Part shown: positions 35,930 to 45,203 of the stretch, piece by piece | How positions within the stretch are numbered: position 1 is the first letter of the stretch | How the letters are laid out: the number at the start of each line of letters is the position of its first letter | NCBI RefSeq assembly: GCF_009833965.1 | Contig: NZ_CP047165.1 | Span: forward strand, 558,001 to 622,000 | From: Pelistega ratti | Lineage (GTDB): Bacteria; Pseudomonadota; Gammaproteobacteria; Burkholderiales; Burkholderiaceae_B | Length of the DNA: 64,000 bases | Direction: 5' to 3' | Program-made: the position numbers and the translations under genes | Notes under the pieces: model-generated | What the model was told of the DNA's origin: nothing | Seen by the model: the letters and a program-made list of their open reading frames with translations, nothing else | Databases searched by the model: none

Positions 35930-36514
35930 CTATAAACTCACCCGGCAACTCATATATTGAGCCCCATACTGCTCTGCTCTTTGCTGTACTTTCTTAGCCA
36001 CATTTAACAACCATCCCTTACTATGATAAGTACCACGTGAATACCCACCCCATCCCTCATGGTAGTTTAGGTATTGATGATAGGCATCCCATTTAGATGT
36101 ACCATTTACCGATTGTGATTTGTGCATATACCACCCCACAAAATCCACGGCATCCGCAAAATTATCACGGCTTACGAAAGAAAGTTGATTTTCTTTTTTA
36201 TAGTCTCCCCATACTTCATCTTTTGCTTGAGGATAACCATAGGCTGAGCTCACACGCCCCATCGGAATAATCCCTAAAAAATAATCTTTAGGCGGTTTAG
36301 CATCATGCTTAAAACTAGATTCTTGATACAGGATAGACAGTACAATTTGTGGCGGTGCTCCCCATTTATCCCTTGTTTTTTCAAGTGCAATACCCCAATC
36401 TGGTTTTTCATTCAAAATATCACACATATTTTCTGGGCTTCTAGGCGGTGTCGTTGAGGCACAGGACACTAAAAAGAGTACACTTAGTAAAGCGATATAT
36501 TTCTTATTCATCAT
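35930..36514 (-). CDS. Lysozyme-like (SLT-type) lipoprotein
   Basis: The 194-residue protein has a lipoprotein signal (LFLVSC, Cys18) and a soluble lytic transglycosylase-like fold. The likely catalytic Glu is in LYQESSF (Glu65), and downstream aromatic motifs SSAYGYPQAKDEVW and NYHEGWGGY resemble those of SLT/goose-lysozyme-like proteins. It would cleave peptidoglycan at the outer membrane's inner face. It is convergent with lexA (16 bp between stops) and divergent from the permease gene. The ribosome site is weak, and either of two adjacent ATG codons could be used. Confidence 0.8.
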   Translation of the reverse strand: MMNKKYIALLSVLFLVSCASTTPPRSPENMCDILNEKPDWGIALEKTRDKWGAPPQIVLSILYQESSFKHDAKPPKDYFLGIIPMGRVSSAYGYPQAKDEVWGDYKKENQLSFVSRDNFADAVDFVGWYMHKSQSVNGTSKWDAYHQYLNYHEGWGGYSRGTYHSKGWLLNVAKKVQQRAEQYGAQYMSCRVSL

Positions 36515-36775
36515 TTTTGGAACAACACACTATGTAAGACGTATCAACTGCTTAGGTTAATGACAGATGGGAATATCTCTACCCTCGCATTGTATAATAA
36601 ACTGAATAAAACCATTTGAAAATAGGTGGTATAGGATAATTTGTACATAGATGTAATTTTTGTTCACTTTTTTACAAATACCCTATCACTATCCCATACC
36701 AATAATCTGGGTTACAATCAACCCTATTTTAGTCTCCCCCCCATTTCTTGCATTTTATTTTTTGACCAGTACGCT

Positions 36776-37900
36776 ATGCAAAATACAAACCGAGTTTTCT
36801 ATGCCTTTTATATTAGTTTTTTACTCTTAATTAGTGTAGGATTTTTATATCTACTTTACCCCTTTTTCTCTGCTATTTTTTGGGGGATTATTTTTGCGAT
36901 ACTCTTTCAGCCTATTTATCGTAAGATACTAAAAAAAATGCCTAAACGACATAATCTCGCCGCATTACTCACGTTATTACTAACCTTTCTTATCGCTATT
37001 ATACCGCTCAGTTTAATTACAACCGCCCTCACCAAAGAAGTGCTTGATTTATATAACAGAGTACAATCTGGTGAGCTTAATCTTGGGGTTTATGCGGATC
37101 ATATTTTTGACAACTTACCTGTTTTTGCCAAAGAAATCCTTGAGCGTTATCAAATTAACGATATGTTTAGCTTACGTGAAAAATTAATGGTGTTTTTCAA
37201 TAATGCTAGCCGTCTTTTAGCCAATGAGTTTGTTCAGCTCAGTCAAAATACCTTCTCATTCTTAATCACCATGGGTGTGATGATTTATTTACTCTTTTTC
37301 CTTATTCGAGATGGTTCTCTTATTAATCGACAGGTTCATCGCCTTATTCCATTAAGTAATGCACACAAATTACATCTCTTTGATAAATTTATCACGGTAA
37401 TTCGAGCAACGGTAAAAGGCAATTTCCTTGTAGCTATTGTACAAGGAGCATTAGGTGGTGCTATATTTGCCTTTTTAGGGATTAAGGGTGCTTTACTCTG
37501 GGGGGTTATTATGGCTTTCCTATCCCTATTACCTGCTGTGGGTGCTGCTATTATTTGGTTTCCCGTGGCGGTTTATTTCCTTGTTACTGGGGCTTATTGG
37601 GAAGGCGGTATTCTGATTGCATATGGGGTATGCGTCATTGGTCTTGCCGATAATATACTTCGTCCTATTTTAGTAGGGAAAGACACTAAACTGCCTGATT
37701 ATCTTATTCTTATTTCAACGCTAGGGGGGATTTCAGTCTTCGGGATTAATGGTTTTGTTATTGGGCCTTTGTTAGCCGCATTATTTTTAGCGTTTTGGGA
37801 TGAATTACCCAATGCTACGGCTTTATTAAATGACATAGAGACACAGACCACACAACCACCAGAGATTGATTTGTCTAAAGCTAGTGATAAACAATCATAA
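36776..37900 (+). CDS. AI-2E/PerM-family membrane permease
   Basis: The predicted protein is 374 residues starting MQNTNRVFYAFYI. An in-frame ATG at 36641 would add 45 non-membrane residues that do not fit the family, so it is not used. There are about eight hydrophobic helices in the AI-2E exporter/PerM pattern: two N-terminal helices, a soluble loop at ~90-150, then a cluster with GALLWGVIMAFLSLLPAVG and the conserved NILRPILVGKDTKLPDYL. Members include YdiK, TqsA and Na+/H+ antiporter-like proteins. The substrate cannot be told from sequence. Confidence 0.88.
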   Translation: MQNTNRVFYAFYISFLLLISVGFLYLLYPFFSAIFWGIIFAILFQPIYRKILKKMPKRHNLAALLTLLLTFLIAIIPLSLITTALTKEVLDLYNRVQSGELNLGVYADHIFDNLPVFAKEILERYQINDMFSLREKLMVFFNNASRLLANEFVQLSQNTFSFLITMGVMIYLLFFLIRDGSLINRQVHRLIPLSNAHKLHLFDKFITVIRATVKGNFLVAIVQGALGGAIFAFLGIKGALLWGVIMAFLSLLPAVGAAIIWFPVAVYFLVTGAYWEGGILIAYGVCVIGLADNILRPILVGKDTKLPDYLILISTLGGISVFGINGFVIGPLLAALFLAFWDELPNATALLNDIETQTTQPPEIDLSKASDKQS

Positions 37901-38033
37901 GCATTACATGATTTATCTCTCCGTTTTACCTTGCTATAGATAGTAAGGTAATTTGGGGGGATAATGTATCTTATAAAAAGTTGCTTTACTACAACACTCT
38001 ATATGATTTATTAAGCGTTCCACAAAAAATCAC

Positions 38034-38062
38034 TTGCTGAATACTTAAAAAATCGGCATAAT
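38034..38062 (+). promoter_or_regulatory. Promoter of tRNA-Leu
   Basis: TTGCTG (38034-38039), a 17-bp spacer and CATAAT (38057-38062) place the start of transcription a few bases before the mature tRNA 5' end. Confidence 0.5.
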
Positions 38063-38075
38063 TATATTTCTTTCA

Positions 38076-38160
38076 GCGAGCGTGGCGGAATTGGTAGACG
38101 CACTGGATTTAGGTTCCAGCGCCGAGAGGTGTAAGAGTTCGAGTCTCTTCGCTCGCACCA
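38076..38160 (+). tRNA. tRNA-Leu (anticodon UAG)
   Basis: The 85-nt gene has a perfect acceptor stem GCGAGCG/CGCTCGC, discriminator A and encoded CCA (38158-38160). The anticodon stem CTGGA/TCCAG flanks loop TTTAGGT, giving anticodon UAG. A class II variable arm and the T-loop sequence GTTCGAGTC are present. It reads CUN leucine codons. Confidence 0.97.
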
Positions 38161-38168
38161 GTATTAAG

Positions 38169-38196
38169 GGTCTTGGTTACGTACCAAGACCTTTTT
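38169..38196 (+). terminator. Terminator of tRNA-Leu
   Basis: A 9-bp perfect stem GGTCTTGGT/ACCAAGACC (38169-38177 with 38183-38191) and a 5-nt loop are followed by T5. It ends three bases before the ATG of the next gene. Confidence 0.85.
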
Positions 38197-38199
38197 GCT

Positions 38200-40176
38200 A
38201 TGGTTTTCTTATTTCGTTTCATACCTATATTGGCTGATATGTTGATTCGACACGCTATCCTCCCCCCTCTTATTCGTATTGTTTTATTCGGTCTTTTTGG
38301 TTTTGCCGTAACACGGTTAAATCTGTATCTGAGTTATCCCGATTATTTTAATGTTTTAAATACAAATGAAGTAGCAATTGCTTTTCTCAAGGGGATTCAG
38401 TTTGATATTGCCACTCTAGCCACAACATGTCTGCTTTTCTTTATTCTTTTACTACTCCCCTTTAAAGCCATTCAAAAAAACCGTATTCGTCTGCTAGCTA
38501 GTTATGCTATTGGCATCATTCTTTTTATTCTTTTTGCTTATTCCTTAATTGATACCAGTTACTTTGGCGAAGTCAAACGACATATTGGCTCTGAAATTCT
38601 GAATATTAGCCATGATATTGGGGCTATTTCAGGTATTGCTTTTAGCTCTCGATTAGGGGATACAATAAGGGGGGTATTTATTCTCCTAGGTCTTTGGCTA
38701 ATTTGGTCATTTTTTGTGATAAAGCCTATCAAGCAATCCACTGCCTATCTACCCTCTTCCCTTATTATTCGTCTTATCTGCTTTTTACTAGGGGCTGCTT
38801 TTTTAGTCTTTGCCATTCGAGGTTTTATCCCTAAAGGACGACCACTAAATATTGCTGATGCTTTTACACAAAATGGTAAGCTTCAACAAGCCAATCTTAT
38901 TTTAAATCCAACTTATCTCACCTTTAGAGAAAGCCAAAAACGTCTTCATCAAACACCTTTAAAGTTAGTAGATAAAGAAACACTTTCTACCTTTAAACAT
39001 AACAACCCACAATTTTTTACATGGCAAAATCCTCAGGCTATTCCATCAAAGAAAAATATTGTCTTTATTCTGCTAGAAAGCTGGACATATAAATATATTG
39101 ATAGCCTTAGCGGTTCTCACTATCAAGCAACACCTTTCTTTGATAGTTTGGTCAAACAATCACAGGTTTGGGACAATTACTATGCGGCAGGACAACGTAG
39201 CATCATTGGTATCCAATCCGTTCTCTCTTCTATTCCAGCACTCCCCAATGAACCGACTATTGGTTTTGGTTTAGAAATAAAGCAAATGAGCCGTATCGCC
39301 GATATCGCCAACCAGTATAATTACCGTACTATTATGATGCAAACCTCTAACCGCCGTTCATTCCAAATGGAAAATATTGCTAAGGCACAAGGGTTTAGTG
39401 AATATTACGGTAAAGAAGATATACCTATTATCCGAGACTACCCTCAAGAACCACCCCACTTTGGTTGGGACTACGATAGTTTACAGTTCTTAGCGAACCA
39501 ATTAATTAATGGGAAAGGACAACAGCCCTTTTTTACTTTTTTCTTTTCTGGTACAACACACGAGCCTTTTCCTCGTTTACCAGCTGAATTTGAAATCTAC
39601 CCGCATCACCAACGTCAGGAATCTGGCTATCTCAATGCCTTACGGTATAGTGATTGGTCTTTACAACAATTCTTTAACCGTATAGAAAATGAACCTTGGT
39701 TTAAAGATACTATTTTTATTTTTAGTGCGGATCATACCCTTAATTTACTCAAAGATAATCCTTCTTGCGCTTCTAACGACAAGCAATGTGAAGCCGCTAC
39801 GGCAATATCTAATGAGGACTTTCATATTCCTTTACTGATTTATACACCTGATGGTTCTTTAGCGCCTGTACGTCATTCTTCGCTTGCTTCTCAGTATGAT
39901 TTACTACCAACAATGGTTGATCTACTTGGTTTTAAAGAAAAAATCCATACTTTTGGGCATTCATTATTTGATACGCAACAAAAAGACTTTGTTTATCTCT
40001 TTCAAAATGATTTATTAGGGATGAGCACCGCTAATCAATGGTTATTTTTTAATGAAAAGGGTATCCAAGCACAAAGTGGTGCACTTGATGAAAACACTTT
40101 AGAGCATCTTCATCGTTTAAAATTAAAATTACAATATGCTGATGAATTAATTCGTCACAATAAATGGGCAGATTAA
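38200..40176 (+). CDS. LTA-synthase-family membrane sulfatase/phosphotransferase
   Basis: The predicted protein is 658 residues from the ATG at 38200; a TTG at 38173 lies inside the tRNA terminator and an ATG at 38239 is an alternative. Five or so N-terminal membrane helices (to ~residue 210) precede a periplasmic alkaline-phosphatase-superfamily domain. That domain has NIVFILLESWTYKYID (metal site Glu), AAGQRSIIGIQSVLSS (nucleophile region), FFFSGTTHEPF and FIFSADHT (metal site). Related enzymes move phosphoglycerol or phosphoethanolamine groups onto envelope glycans or lipids. In this Gram-negative the acceptor is unknown. One base separates it from dapC, so the two are probably co-transcribed. 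Confidence 0.85.
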   Translation: MVFLFRFIPILADMLIRHAILPPLIRIVLFGLFGFAVTRLNLYLSYPDYFNVLNTNEVAIAFLKGIQFDIATLATTCLLFFILLLLPFKAIQKNRIRLLASYAIGIILFILFAYSLIDTSYFGEVKRHIGSEILNISHDIGAISGIAFSSRLGDTIRGVFILLGLWLIWSFFVIKPIKQSTAYLPSSLIIRLICFLLGAAFLVFAIRGFIPKGRPLNIADAFTQNGKLQQANLILNPTYLTFRESQKRLHQTPLKLVDKETLSTFKHNNPQFFTWQNPQAIPSKKNIVFILLESWTYKYIDSLSGSHYQATPFFDSLVKQSQVWDNYYAAGQRSIIGIQSVLSSIPALPNEPTIGFGLEIKQMSRIADIANQYNYRTIMMQTSNRRSFQMENIAKAQGFSEYYGKEDIPIIRDYPQEPPHFGWDYDSLQFLANQLINGKGQQPFFTFFFSGTTHEPFPRLPAEFEIYPHHQRQESGYLNALRYSDWSLQQFFNRIENEPWFKDTIFIFSADHTLNLLKDNPSCASNDKQCEAATAISNEDFHIPLLIYTPDGSLAPVRHSSLASQYDLLPTMVDLLGFKEKIHTFGHSLFDTQQKDFVYLFQNDLLGMSTANQWLFFNEKGIQAQSGALDENTLEHLHRLKLKLQYADELIRHNKWAD

Positions 40177-40177
40177 T

Positions 40178-41377
40178 ATGAATCCTTTACTTAATCAATT
40201 AAAACCTTATCCTTTTGAGCGTTTACGTCAGCTCCTTGCTGATGCTAAGCCTACCCATCAATATGAACAGCCTATTAATCTTTCTATTGGTGAACCTAAA
40301 CACGCTACCCCTCCTATTATCAAAGAGGCGATTATGGCTAATTTAAACGGATTAGCCAGTTATCCCGCTACAAAAGGTAGCTTAGCATTACGCACCACCA
40401 TTGCTCAATGGATTGCTCGCCGTTATGATATTGATACACCTAATCCAGACACACAAGTGCTACCCTGTTTAGGCTCAAGAGAAGCATTATTTTCTTTTAT
40501 TCAAACCCTATTAACAGGGGAACAAGATAGTATTGTTGTTTGCCCTAATCCTTTTTATCAAATTTATGAAGGCGCTAGCTATTTAGGTGGTGCTACCCCC
40601 TATTTTGTGAATGCTAGCCTTGATCACCCCTTTACCCACGAGTGGGAAAGCATTCCTGAATCAGTCTGGCAAAAAACACAATTATTAATTGTCTGCTCTC
40701 CCGATAATCCAACAGGTCGAGTGGTATCCCTAGCAGAGTGGCAATATTTATTTGAACTCAGTGATAAATATAACTTTATTATTGCATCAGATGAATGTTA
40801 TTCTGAAATTTATTTTGATCAAAAACCATTGGGTATTTTACAAGCAGCTACCCTTTGCGGACGCAGTGATTATCACCGTATGATTTGTTTCTCAAGCCTA
40901 TCCAAACGCTCTAATGTTCCTGGTATGCGTTCAGGCTTTGTGGCAGGTGATGAAAAGCTCATTAAACCATTTTTACTCTACCGTACCTATCATGGTAGTG
41001 CCATGAGTGATGTTGTTGCTGCAGCAAGTATTGTCGCATGGCAAGATGAAGAACACGTTAAGCAAAATCGCATACTTTACCAAGAAAAATTTAAACATGT
41101 TTTTCCTATTCTTAAACCCGTTCTTGATGTAACAATGCCAGAGGCTTCTTTTTATCTCTGGGCAGGTACACCCATTGCCGATACCGATTTTGTCAAAGCG
41201 TTATATGAACACGCTAACGTTACTCTATTACCTGGTAGCTTTTTGAGTCGAGAAAATACCGCAGGTATTAACCCCGGTAAAAATCGTGTTCGTATCGCCC
41301 TAGTTGCCCCTATAGAAGAATGTATTGAAGGAGCAAAAAGAATTGCTCAATTTGTTAAAACAATGAAGATTGGTTAA
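40178..41377 (+). CDS. dapC: N-succinyldiaminopimelate aminotransferase DapC
   Basis: The 399-residue class I/II PLP aminotransferase has the start motif INLSIGEPKHATPPIIKEA, typical of betaproteobacterial DapC. SPDNPTGR lies at 174-181, the cofactor Asp is in ASDECYSEIYF, the PLP lysine is Lys243 (SSLSKRSN), and PGMRSGF follows. It converts N-succinyl-2-amino-6-ketopimelate to N-succinyl-LL-diaminopimelate in lysine and peptidoglycan synthesis. In related genomes dapD and dapE usually follow; here they do not, and a convergent ABC transporter comes next. Another aminotransferase activity cannot be excluded. Confidence 0.88.
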   Translation: MNPLLNQLKPYPFERLRQLLADAKPTHQYEQPINLSIGEPKHATPPIIKEAIMANLNGLASYPATKGSLALRTTIAQWIARRYDIDTPNPDTQVLPCLGSREALFSFIQTLLTGEQDSIVVCPNPFYQIYEGASYLGGATPYFVNASLDHPFTHEWESIPESVWQKTQLLIVCSPDNPTGRVVSLAEWQYLFELSDKYNFIIASDECYSEIYFDQKPLGILQAATLCGRSDYHRMICFSSLSKRSNVPGMRSGFVAGDEKLIKPFLLYRTYHGSAMSDVVAAASIVAWQDEEHVKQNRILYQEKFKHVFPILKPVLDVTMPEASFYLWAGTPIADTDFVKALYEHANVTLLPGSFLSRENTAGINPGKNRVRIALVAPIEECIEGAKRIAQFVKTMKIG

Positions 41378-41602
41378 AAATAAATAGTTTATATATGAAT
41401 TATTTGTCATAGATAATAGCGTGAATAATACTTTCATTTTTTACGCTATCATCTCACTGACTAAATACGATGCTTTTTAAAAGTTATCACACCATAGTGA
41501 AAAAAACAGTCAGCACTGAACACCAATCTGATAATGGCTAGGTAATATAACTAGAAATAACGCTATTATTTTTCTTATAATAATTTTTATAAAATTCAAT
41601 TT

Positions 41603-41635
41603 AAAAGGGCTGTACGCCATTTGAATACAGCCCTT
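41603..41635 (-). terminator. Terminator of the cystine-type ABC operon
   Basis: A 10-bp stem AAGGGCTGTA/TACAGCCCTT (41605-41614 with 41626-41635) is followed on the minus strand by TTTTAAATT. It lies 17 bp after the ATPase stop codon. The 225 bp between it and dapC show no gene. Confidence 0.75.
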
Positions 41636-41651
41636 ATTATTAATGGTTTAT

Positions 41652-42401
41652 TTAATCTGCTCTTAACCGCTGTAAAAAAGCCTTTGTTCTCTCATGTTGA
41701 GGATGATGAAATAAATCCTCTGGTGAGCCTTGCTCTACAATAACACCCCCATCCATCACTACAACAATATCAGCCACATCAAGGGCAAATTTTATTTCAT
41801 GTGTAACCACAACCATTGTCCAACCTTCATGAGCCAATTCTTTCATCGTATTTAATACATCTTGCACTAGTTCAGGATCTAATGCGGAAGTAGGTTCATC
41901 AAAAAGCATCAACTCAGGTTGAATAGCCAAAGCACGAGCAATCCCTACCCGTTGTTGCTGCCCTCCTGATAATTGGAAAGGATAAAGATTGGCTTTATCT
42001 ACTAACCCTACTTTTTCCAATAAAACCATGGCTTCTTGTTTGGCAACCGCTATATTTTTACCTTGTACATATACAGGCCCTTCGATAATATTTTCAAGGG
42101 CAGTTTTATGGGGGAATAGGTTATATTGCTGGAAAACCATACCCGAACGGCGGCGTAATGCCAAAATATCCTTTTGAATTGATGGGCTAGTAAAATCAAT
42201 CTTCAGCATAGGATCGTGCGTAAAAGTGATCGTACCTTGTTCGGGTAATTCTAAAGCATTAAGACAACGTAAAAAAGTCGTTTTTCCCGAACCAGAAGGC
42301 CCTAAAATAACAACCACCTGCCCTTTTTGAATAGTAAGGTCTATCCCCCGTAACACGGCATTATCACCAAAGGTTTTATGAATATTACGAACTTCTATCA
42401 T
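41652..42401 (-). CDS. Polar amino acid (probably cystine) ABC importer, ATPase
   Basis: The 249-residue GlnQ/TcyN-type ATPase has Walker [11 protein letters not shown]-loop [12 protein letters not shown], signature [15 protein letters not shown], Walker [15 protein letters not shown] and switch His VVVTHE. It powers uptake by the permease and binding protein encoded just upstream on the same strand. It is the last gene of the operon, followed by a terminator. Specificity is inferred from its partners. Confidence 0.9.
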   Translation of the reverse strand: MIEVRNIHKTFGDNAVLRGIDLTIQKGQVVVILGPSGSGKTTFLRCLNALELPEQGTITFTHDPMLKIDFTSPSIQKDILALRRRSGMVFQQYNLFPHKTALENIIEGPVYVQGKNIAVAKQEAMVLLEKVGLVDKANLYPFQLSGGQQQRVGIARALAIQPELMLFDEPTSALDPELVQDVLNTMKELAHEGWTMVVVTHEIKFALDVADIVVVMDGGVIVEQGSPEDLFHHPQHERTKAFLQRLRAD

Positions 42402-42434
42402 AGCTATAGTATAAAAACTTAATTAAAATGGCTA

Positions 42435-43118
42435 TTATTTCGCCACATAGCGATCCATTCGCTTCTCAATCCGTGCCTGAATCATAAAAAGTACCCAACA
42501 AAAACACCAGTAAATAAATGCTGCTTCAATATAAACGGGTAAAAAGTCATAAGATGCATTAGCAATTTGCTGTGCCACACGGAACATCTCTGTGACGGTA
42601 ACAACAGAAGCAAGGGAGGTTTCTTTAAAAAGGCTAATAAAACTGTTACTCAACGGAGGAACCGCTACACGAAAGGCTTGCGGTGCAATAATGCGCCGAA
42701 AAGTTTGCAAATAAGTCATACCAATGGTATAGCCTGCTTCCCATTGCCCTTTAGGAACAGAAAGAATAGAGGCACGCACGGTTTCTGAGGCATATGCTCC
42801 TACATTTAAGGAGAAACCGATAATACCAGCAGGAATAGGATCAATAAAGATACCTATTGCTGGTAAACCGTAGAACACAATACAGAGCTGTACTAACATC
42901 GGTGTTCCACGAATAATAGAAATATAGACATTCACAAATGCCAATAGCACACGATGTAAAATACCACTAACGGGTGTTACTCTCAATAAAGCAACACCCA
43001 CTGCAATAATCATACCTAAAATAAATGACACAATAGCAAGCGGTATGGATACCAATACCGCCGCTTTTACAATAGGAAAAAAACCATTAATAACCAAGTC
43101 AGCTCGTGCTTGGTCCAT
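42435..43118 (-). CDS. Polar amino acid (probably cystine) ABC importer, permease
   Basis: The protein is 227 residues when started at the ATG at 43118 (MDQARADLVINGFFPIV), which aligns with the start of E. coli YecS/TcyL (222 residues). A longer frame reaches a TTG at 43181 but would overlap the preceding gene by 41 bp and adds unlike sequence. About five membrane helices are present. The permease EAA-like motif is in ETVRASILSVPKGQWEAGYTIGMTYLQTF, and PPLSNSFISLFKETSLAS is very YecS-like. Ribosome signals are weak for every candidate start, suggesting translational coupling to the binding protein gene. Confidence 0.85.
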   Translation of the reverse strand: MDQARADLVINGFFPIVKAAVLVSIPLAIVSFILGMIIAVGVALLRVTPVSGILHRVLLAFVNVYISIIRGTPMLVQLCIVFYGLPAIGIFIDPIPAGIIGFSLNVGAYASETVRASILSVPKGQWEAGYTIGMTYLQTFRRIIAPQAFRVAVPPLSNSFISLFKETSLASVVTVTEMFRVAQQIANASYDFLPVYIEAAFIYWCFCWVLFMIQARIEKRMDRYVAK

Positions 43119-43140
43119 AAACGGTAAGGAAGCAATAAAA

Positions 43141-43926
43141 CTATTTAACACTGATATCTTTACCAAAGAATTGTTCACCAATTTTTTTCAATGTGCCATC
43201 ATTACGTAACTCAATCACCGCTTCACTAATTTTAGCTAACGCTTCTTGATTACCTTTATTAGCGACAAAACCAGCACCAACTTTCTCTTCTGAAGGGCTT
43301 TCCCAAACAATTTTAAGCCCTGATTTTGGGTTTTTCTTCAAATAATCTAATAAAGCAAGATTATCGTTAAGGGTTAAATCAGCACGTTTTTGTTCAATCA
43401 GTTTAAGCCCTTGTGCCATACCATCAATAGGAACAATTTCTGCTTGCATCTTAACCGCTAGCTCACCATAGTTACTGCTAAGCGTTTGTGCCGCTTTACG
43501 TCCTTTAATATCTGTAATATCTTTGATATCATTATTATCTTGGCGTACCACCATCATCACCCCAGACCAGTTGTAAGGTTCTGATTTATCAAATGTTGCT
43601 TGACGCTCTGGCGTGGTAAGTGCTACTTGGTTAGCCACCAAATCAAAGCGACCTGCTTTTAAACCTGCCAACATGGCATCCCATTGTGTTTCTTTAAACT
43701 CTACTTTAACGCCTAGTTTCTCCGCAACTGCTCGTGTTACTTCCACATCATAGCCTGTTAGCTTTCCACTGGCATCATGATACGTAAAGGGAGCATAAGT
43801 CCCTTCCGTACCTACGGTAATAGTACCTTTATTATTGATACGATCTAATAGACTATCTGCAGCATAAGCATTTACCGTAAAAGCAAAAGTAGATACTGCT
43901 AAGAGAGCAAATTTTTTTAACATCAT
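43141..43926 (-). CDS. Cystine-type periplasmic substrate-binding protein
   Basis: The 261-residue family 3 solute-binding protein has a signal peptide cleaved near residue 22 (NAYAA). The start of the mature part (GTITVGTEGTYAPFTYHD), GYDVEVTRAVAEKLGV and QWDAMLAGLKAGRFDLVANQV match the FliY/TcyJ cystine-binding group. An AAGGA ribosome site precedes the start. It is the first gene of the operon and delivers ligand to the permease/ATPase pair. Cystine is the best guess; another polar amino acid is possible. Confidence 0.87.
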   Translation of the reverse strand: MMLKKFALLAVSTFAFTVNAYAADSLLDRINNKGTITVGTEGTYAPFTYHDASGKLTGYDVEVTRAVAEKLGVKVEFKETQWDAMLAGLKAGRFDLVANQVALTTPERQATFDKSEPYNWSGVMMVVRQDNNDIKDITDIKGRKAAQTLSSNYGELAVKMQAEIVPIDGMAQGLKLIEQKRADLTLNDNLALLDYLKKNPKSGLKIVWESPSEEKVGAGFVANKGNQEALAKISEAVIELRNDGTLKKIGEQFFGKDISVK

Positions 43927-44124
43927 TTTTCCTTATAACAAAAAGTTTGGAATCATCTATTTTTAGTAATAAATAAGCATTTTAATAAAAATTAACCATA
44001 AATCAAATAACTTTTGGTTATAAAAATATACCATTCCAAGCGACTTATATCATGGGGGTGCTAGTATAACATTCAAATAATGAATAAGGTATTTTTATTA
44101 TTCAACCTTACCATCAATACCCTA

Positions 44125-44946
44125 TTAAGAGGCTTTAGATAATTGAGTAGATAACTCTTTTGCTCGCAATGTAGCAGCTTGCATGGCTTGAGCAACTATT
44201 TCTTCAAATTCCTGTTGTTTAAAATAATCCAATGCAGCAGCCGTTGTCCCTCCTTTAGAGGTAACATTTTGGCGTAATTGAGCAGGTTCTACATCTGATT
44301 GATCCGCTAATATTGCTGCTCCTAATACCGTTTGAATGGCTAGGGCTTTTGCTTCTTCTGGTGCTAAACCCAGTTTAATCCCCCCCTCAATCAATGCTTC
44401 AATAAATAAAAACACATAAGCAGGCCCACTACCAGATAAACCTGTAATCGCATCTAATAAGGCTTCTTGCTCAACCTGTGTCACTATACCTACCGATTGT
44501 AATAAGGATTTTGCGAGTATCACATCACTTTGCTTGACGGCTGGTGTAGCATATAAACCCGTGCATCCTTTTCTAACAAATGCAGGCGTATTTGGCATGG
44601 TACGGATGATATAAGAGTGATTTAACCATTTCTCTAATGTCGCTACTTCTAAACCTGCTGCAATACTTATCACCAAAGTATCTGATTGTAGATAAGGCTT
44701 TGTTGCTTGAACTACCTGTTGCATATCTTGCGGTTTAACCGCATAAATCCATACATGGCAAGCAGAAAGTTGCTCATTTGGTGTTGTTAAAACATCCACT
44801 CCTAAGTCTCTCCATACTTGCGCAGCTTGTTCATAACGTTCGAGCACTACTAACGATTGGGGGGATGTACTGGCTAAAATACCTTCACCTAAAGCACGTG
44901 CCATATTACCCCCACCAATAAACGCAATTTTTGTTGTTTGAGACAT
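44125..44946 (-). CDS. proC: Pyrroline-5-carboxylate reductase
   Basis: The 273-residue enzyme has an N-terminal Rossmann motif FIGGGNMARALGEG. IRTMPNTPAFVRKGC follows, then the ProC signature region GSGPAYVFLFIEAL ending in SKGGTTAAALDYF. It reduces 1-pyrroline-5-carboxylate to proline with NAD(P)H in the cytoplasm. It is divergent from ugpB across 257 bp. I see no clear operator in that gap. Confidence 0.96.
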   Translation of the reverse strand: MSQTTKIAFIGGGNMARALGEGILASTSPQSLVVLERYEQAAQVWRDLGVDVLTTPNEQLSACHVWIYAVKPQDMQQVVQATKPYLQSDTLVISIAAGLEVATLEKWLNHSYIIRTMPNTPAFVRKGCTGLYATPAVKQSDVILAKSLLQSVGIVTQVEQEALLDAITGLSGSGPAYVFLFIEALIEGGIKLGLAPEEAKALAIQTVLGAAILADQSDVEPAQLRQNVTSKGGTTAAALDYFKQQEFEEIVAQAMQAATLRAKELSTQLSKAS

Positions 44947-45203
44947 ACATTTACTCCTATTTTCTCAATTTATAAGTACTATTCCGTCTCTTTTTTGTCA
45001 AAAAAGAACGTTAATATAATAGCTATTCATACGCTACATTGTAATGAATGTTAGGTTAAAAAAAACAAAATGATACTTTTTAATTTCATTTTTTAATGTT
45101 TTTTCTGCACATCATAACGACATACGAGTAATATTACGTTATTCTTTTTAGTTATATTGATAATTTATATTTTTATTGTCCTTTTTAGGGAGTTTACAAT
45201 ACC

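Noticed and set aside
36641..36775. Longer start for the AI-2E-family permease, which would place a C7 tract in the coding region
   Set aside because: The added residues are not family-like; the ATG at 36776 gives the usual length.
43119..43181. TTG start of the cystine-type permease
   Set aside because: It would overlap the binding-protein gene by 41 bp; the ATG at 43118 aligns with YecS.
44947..45203. Pho box upstream of ugpB
   Set aside because: No convincing pair of CTGTCAT-like direct repeats; only AT-rich sequence.
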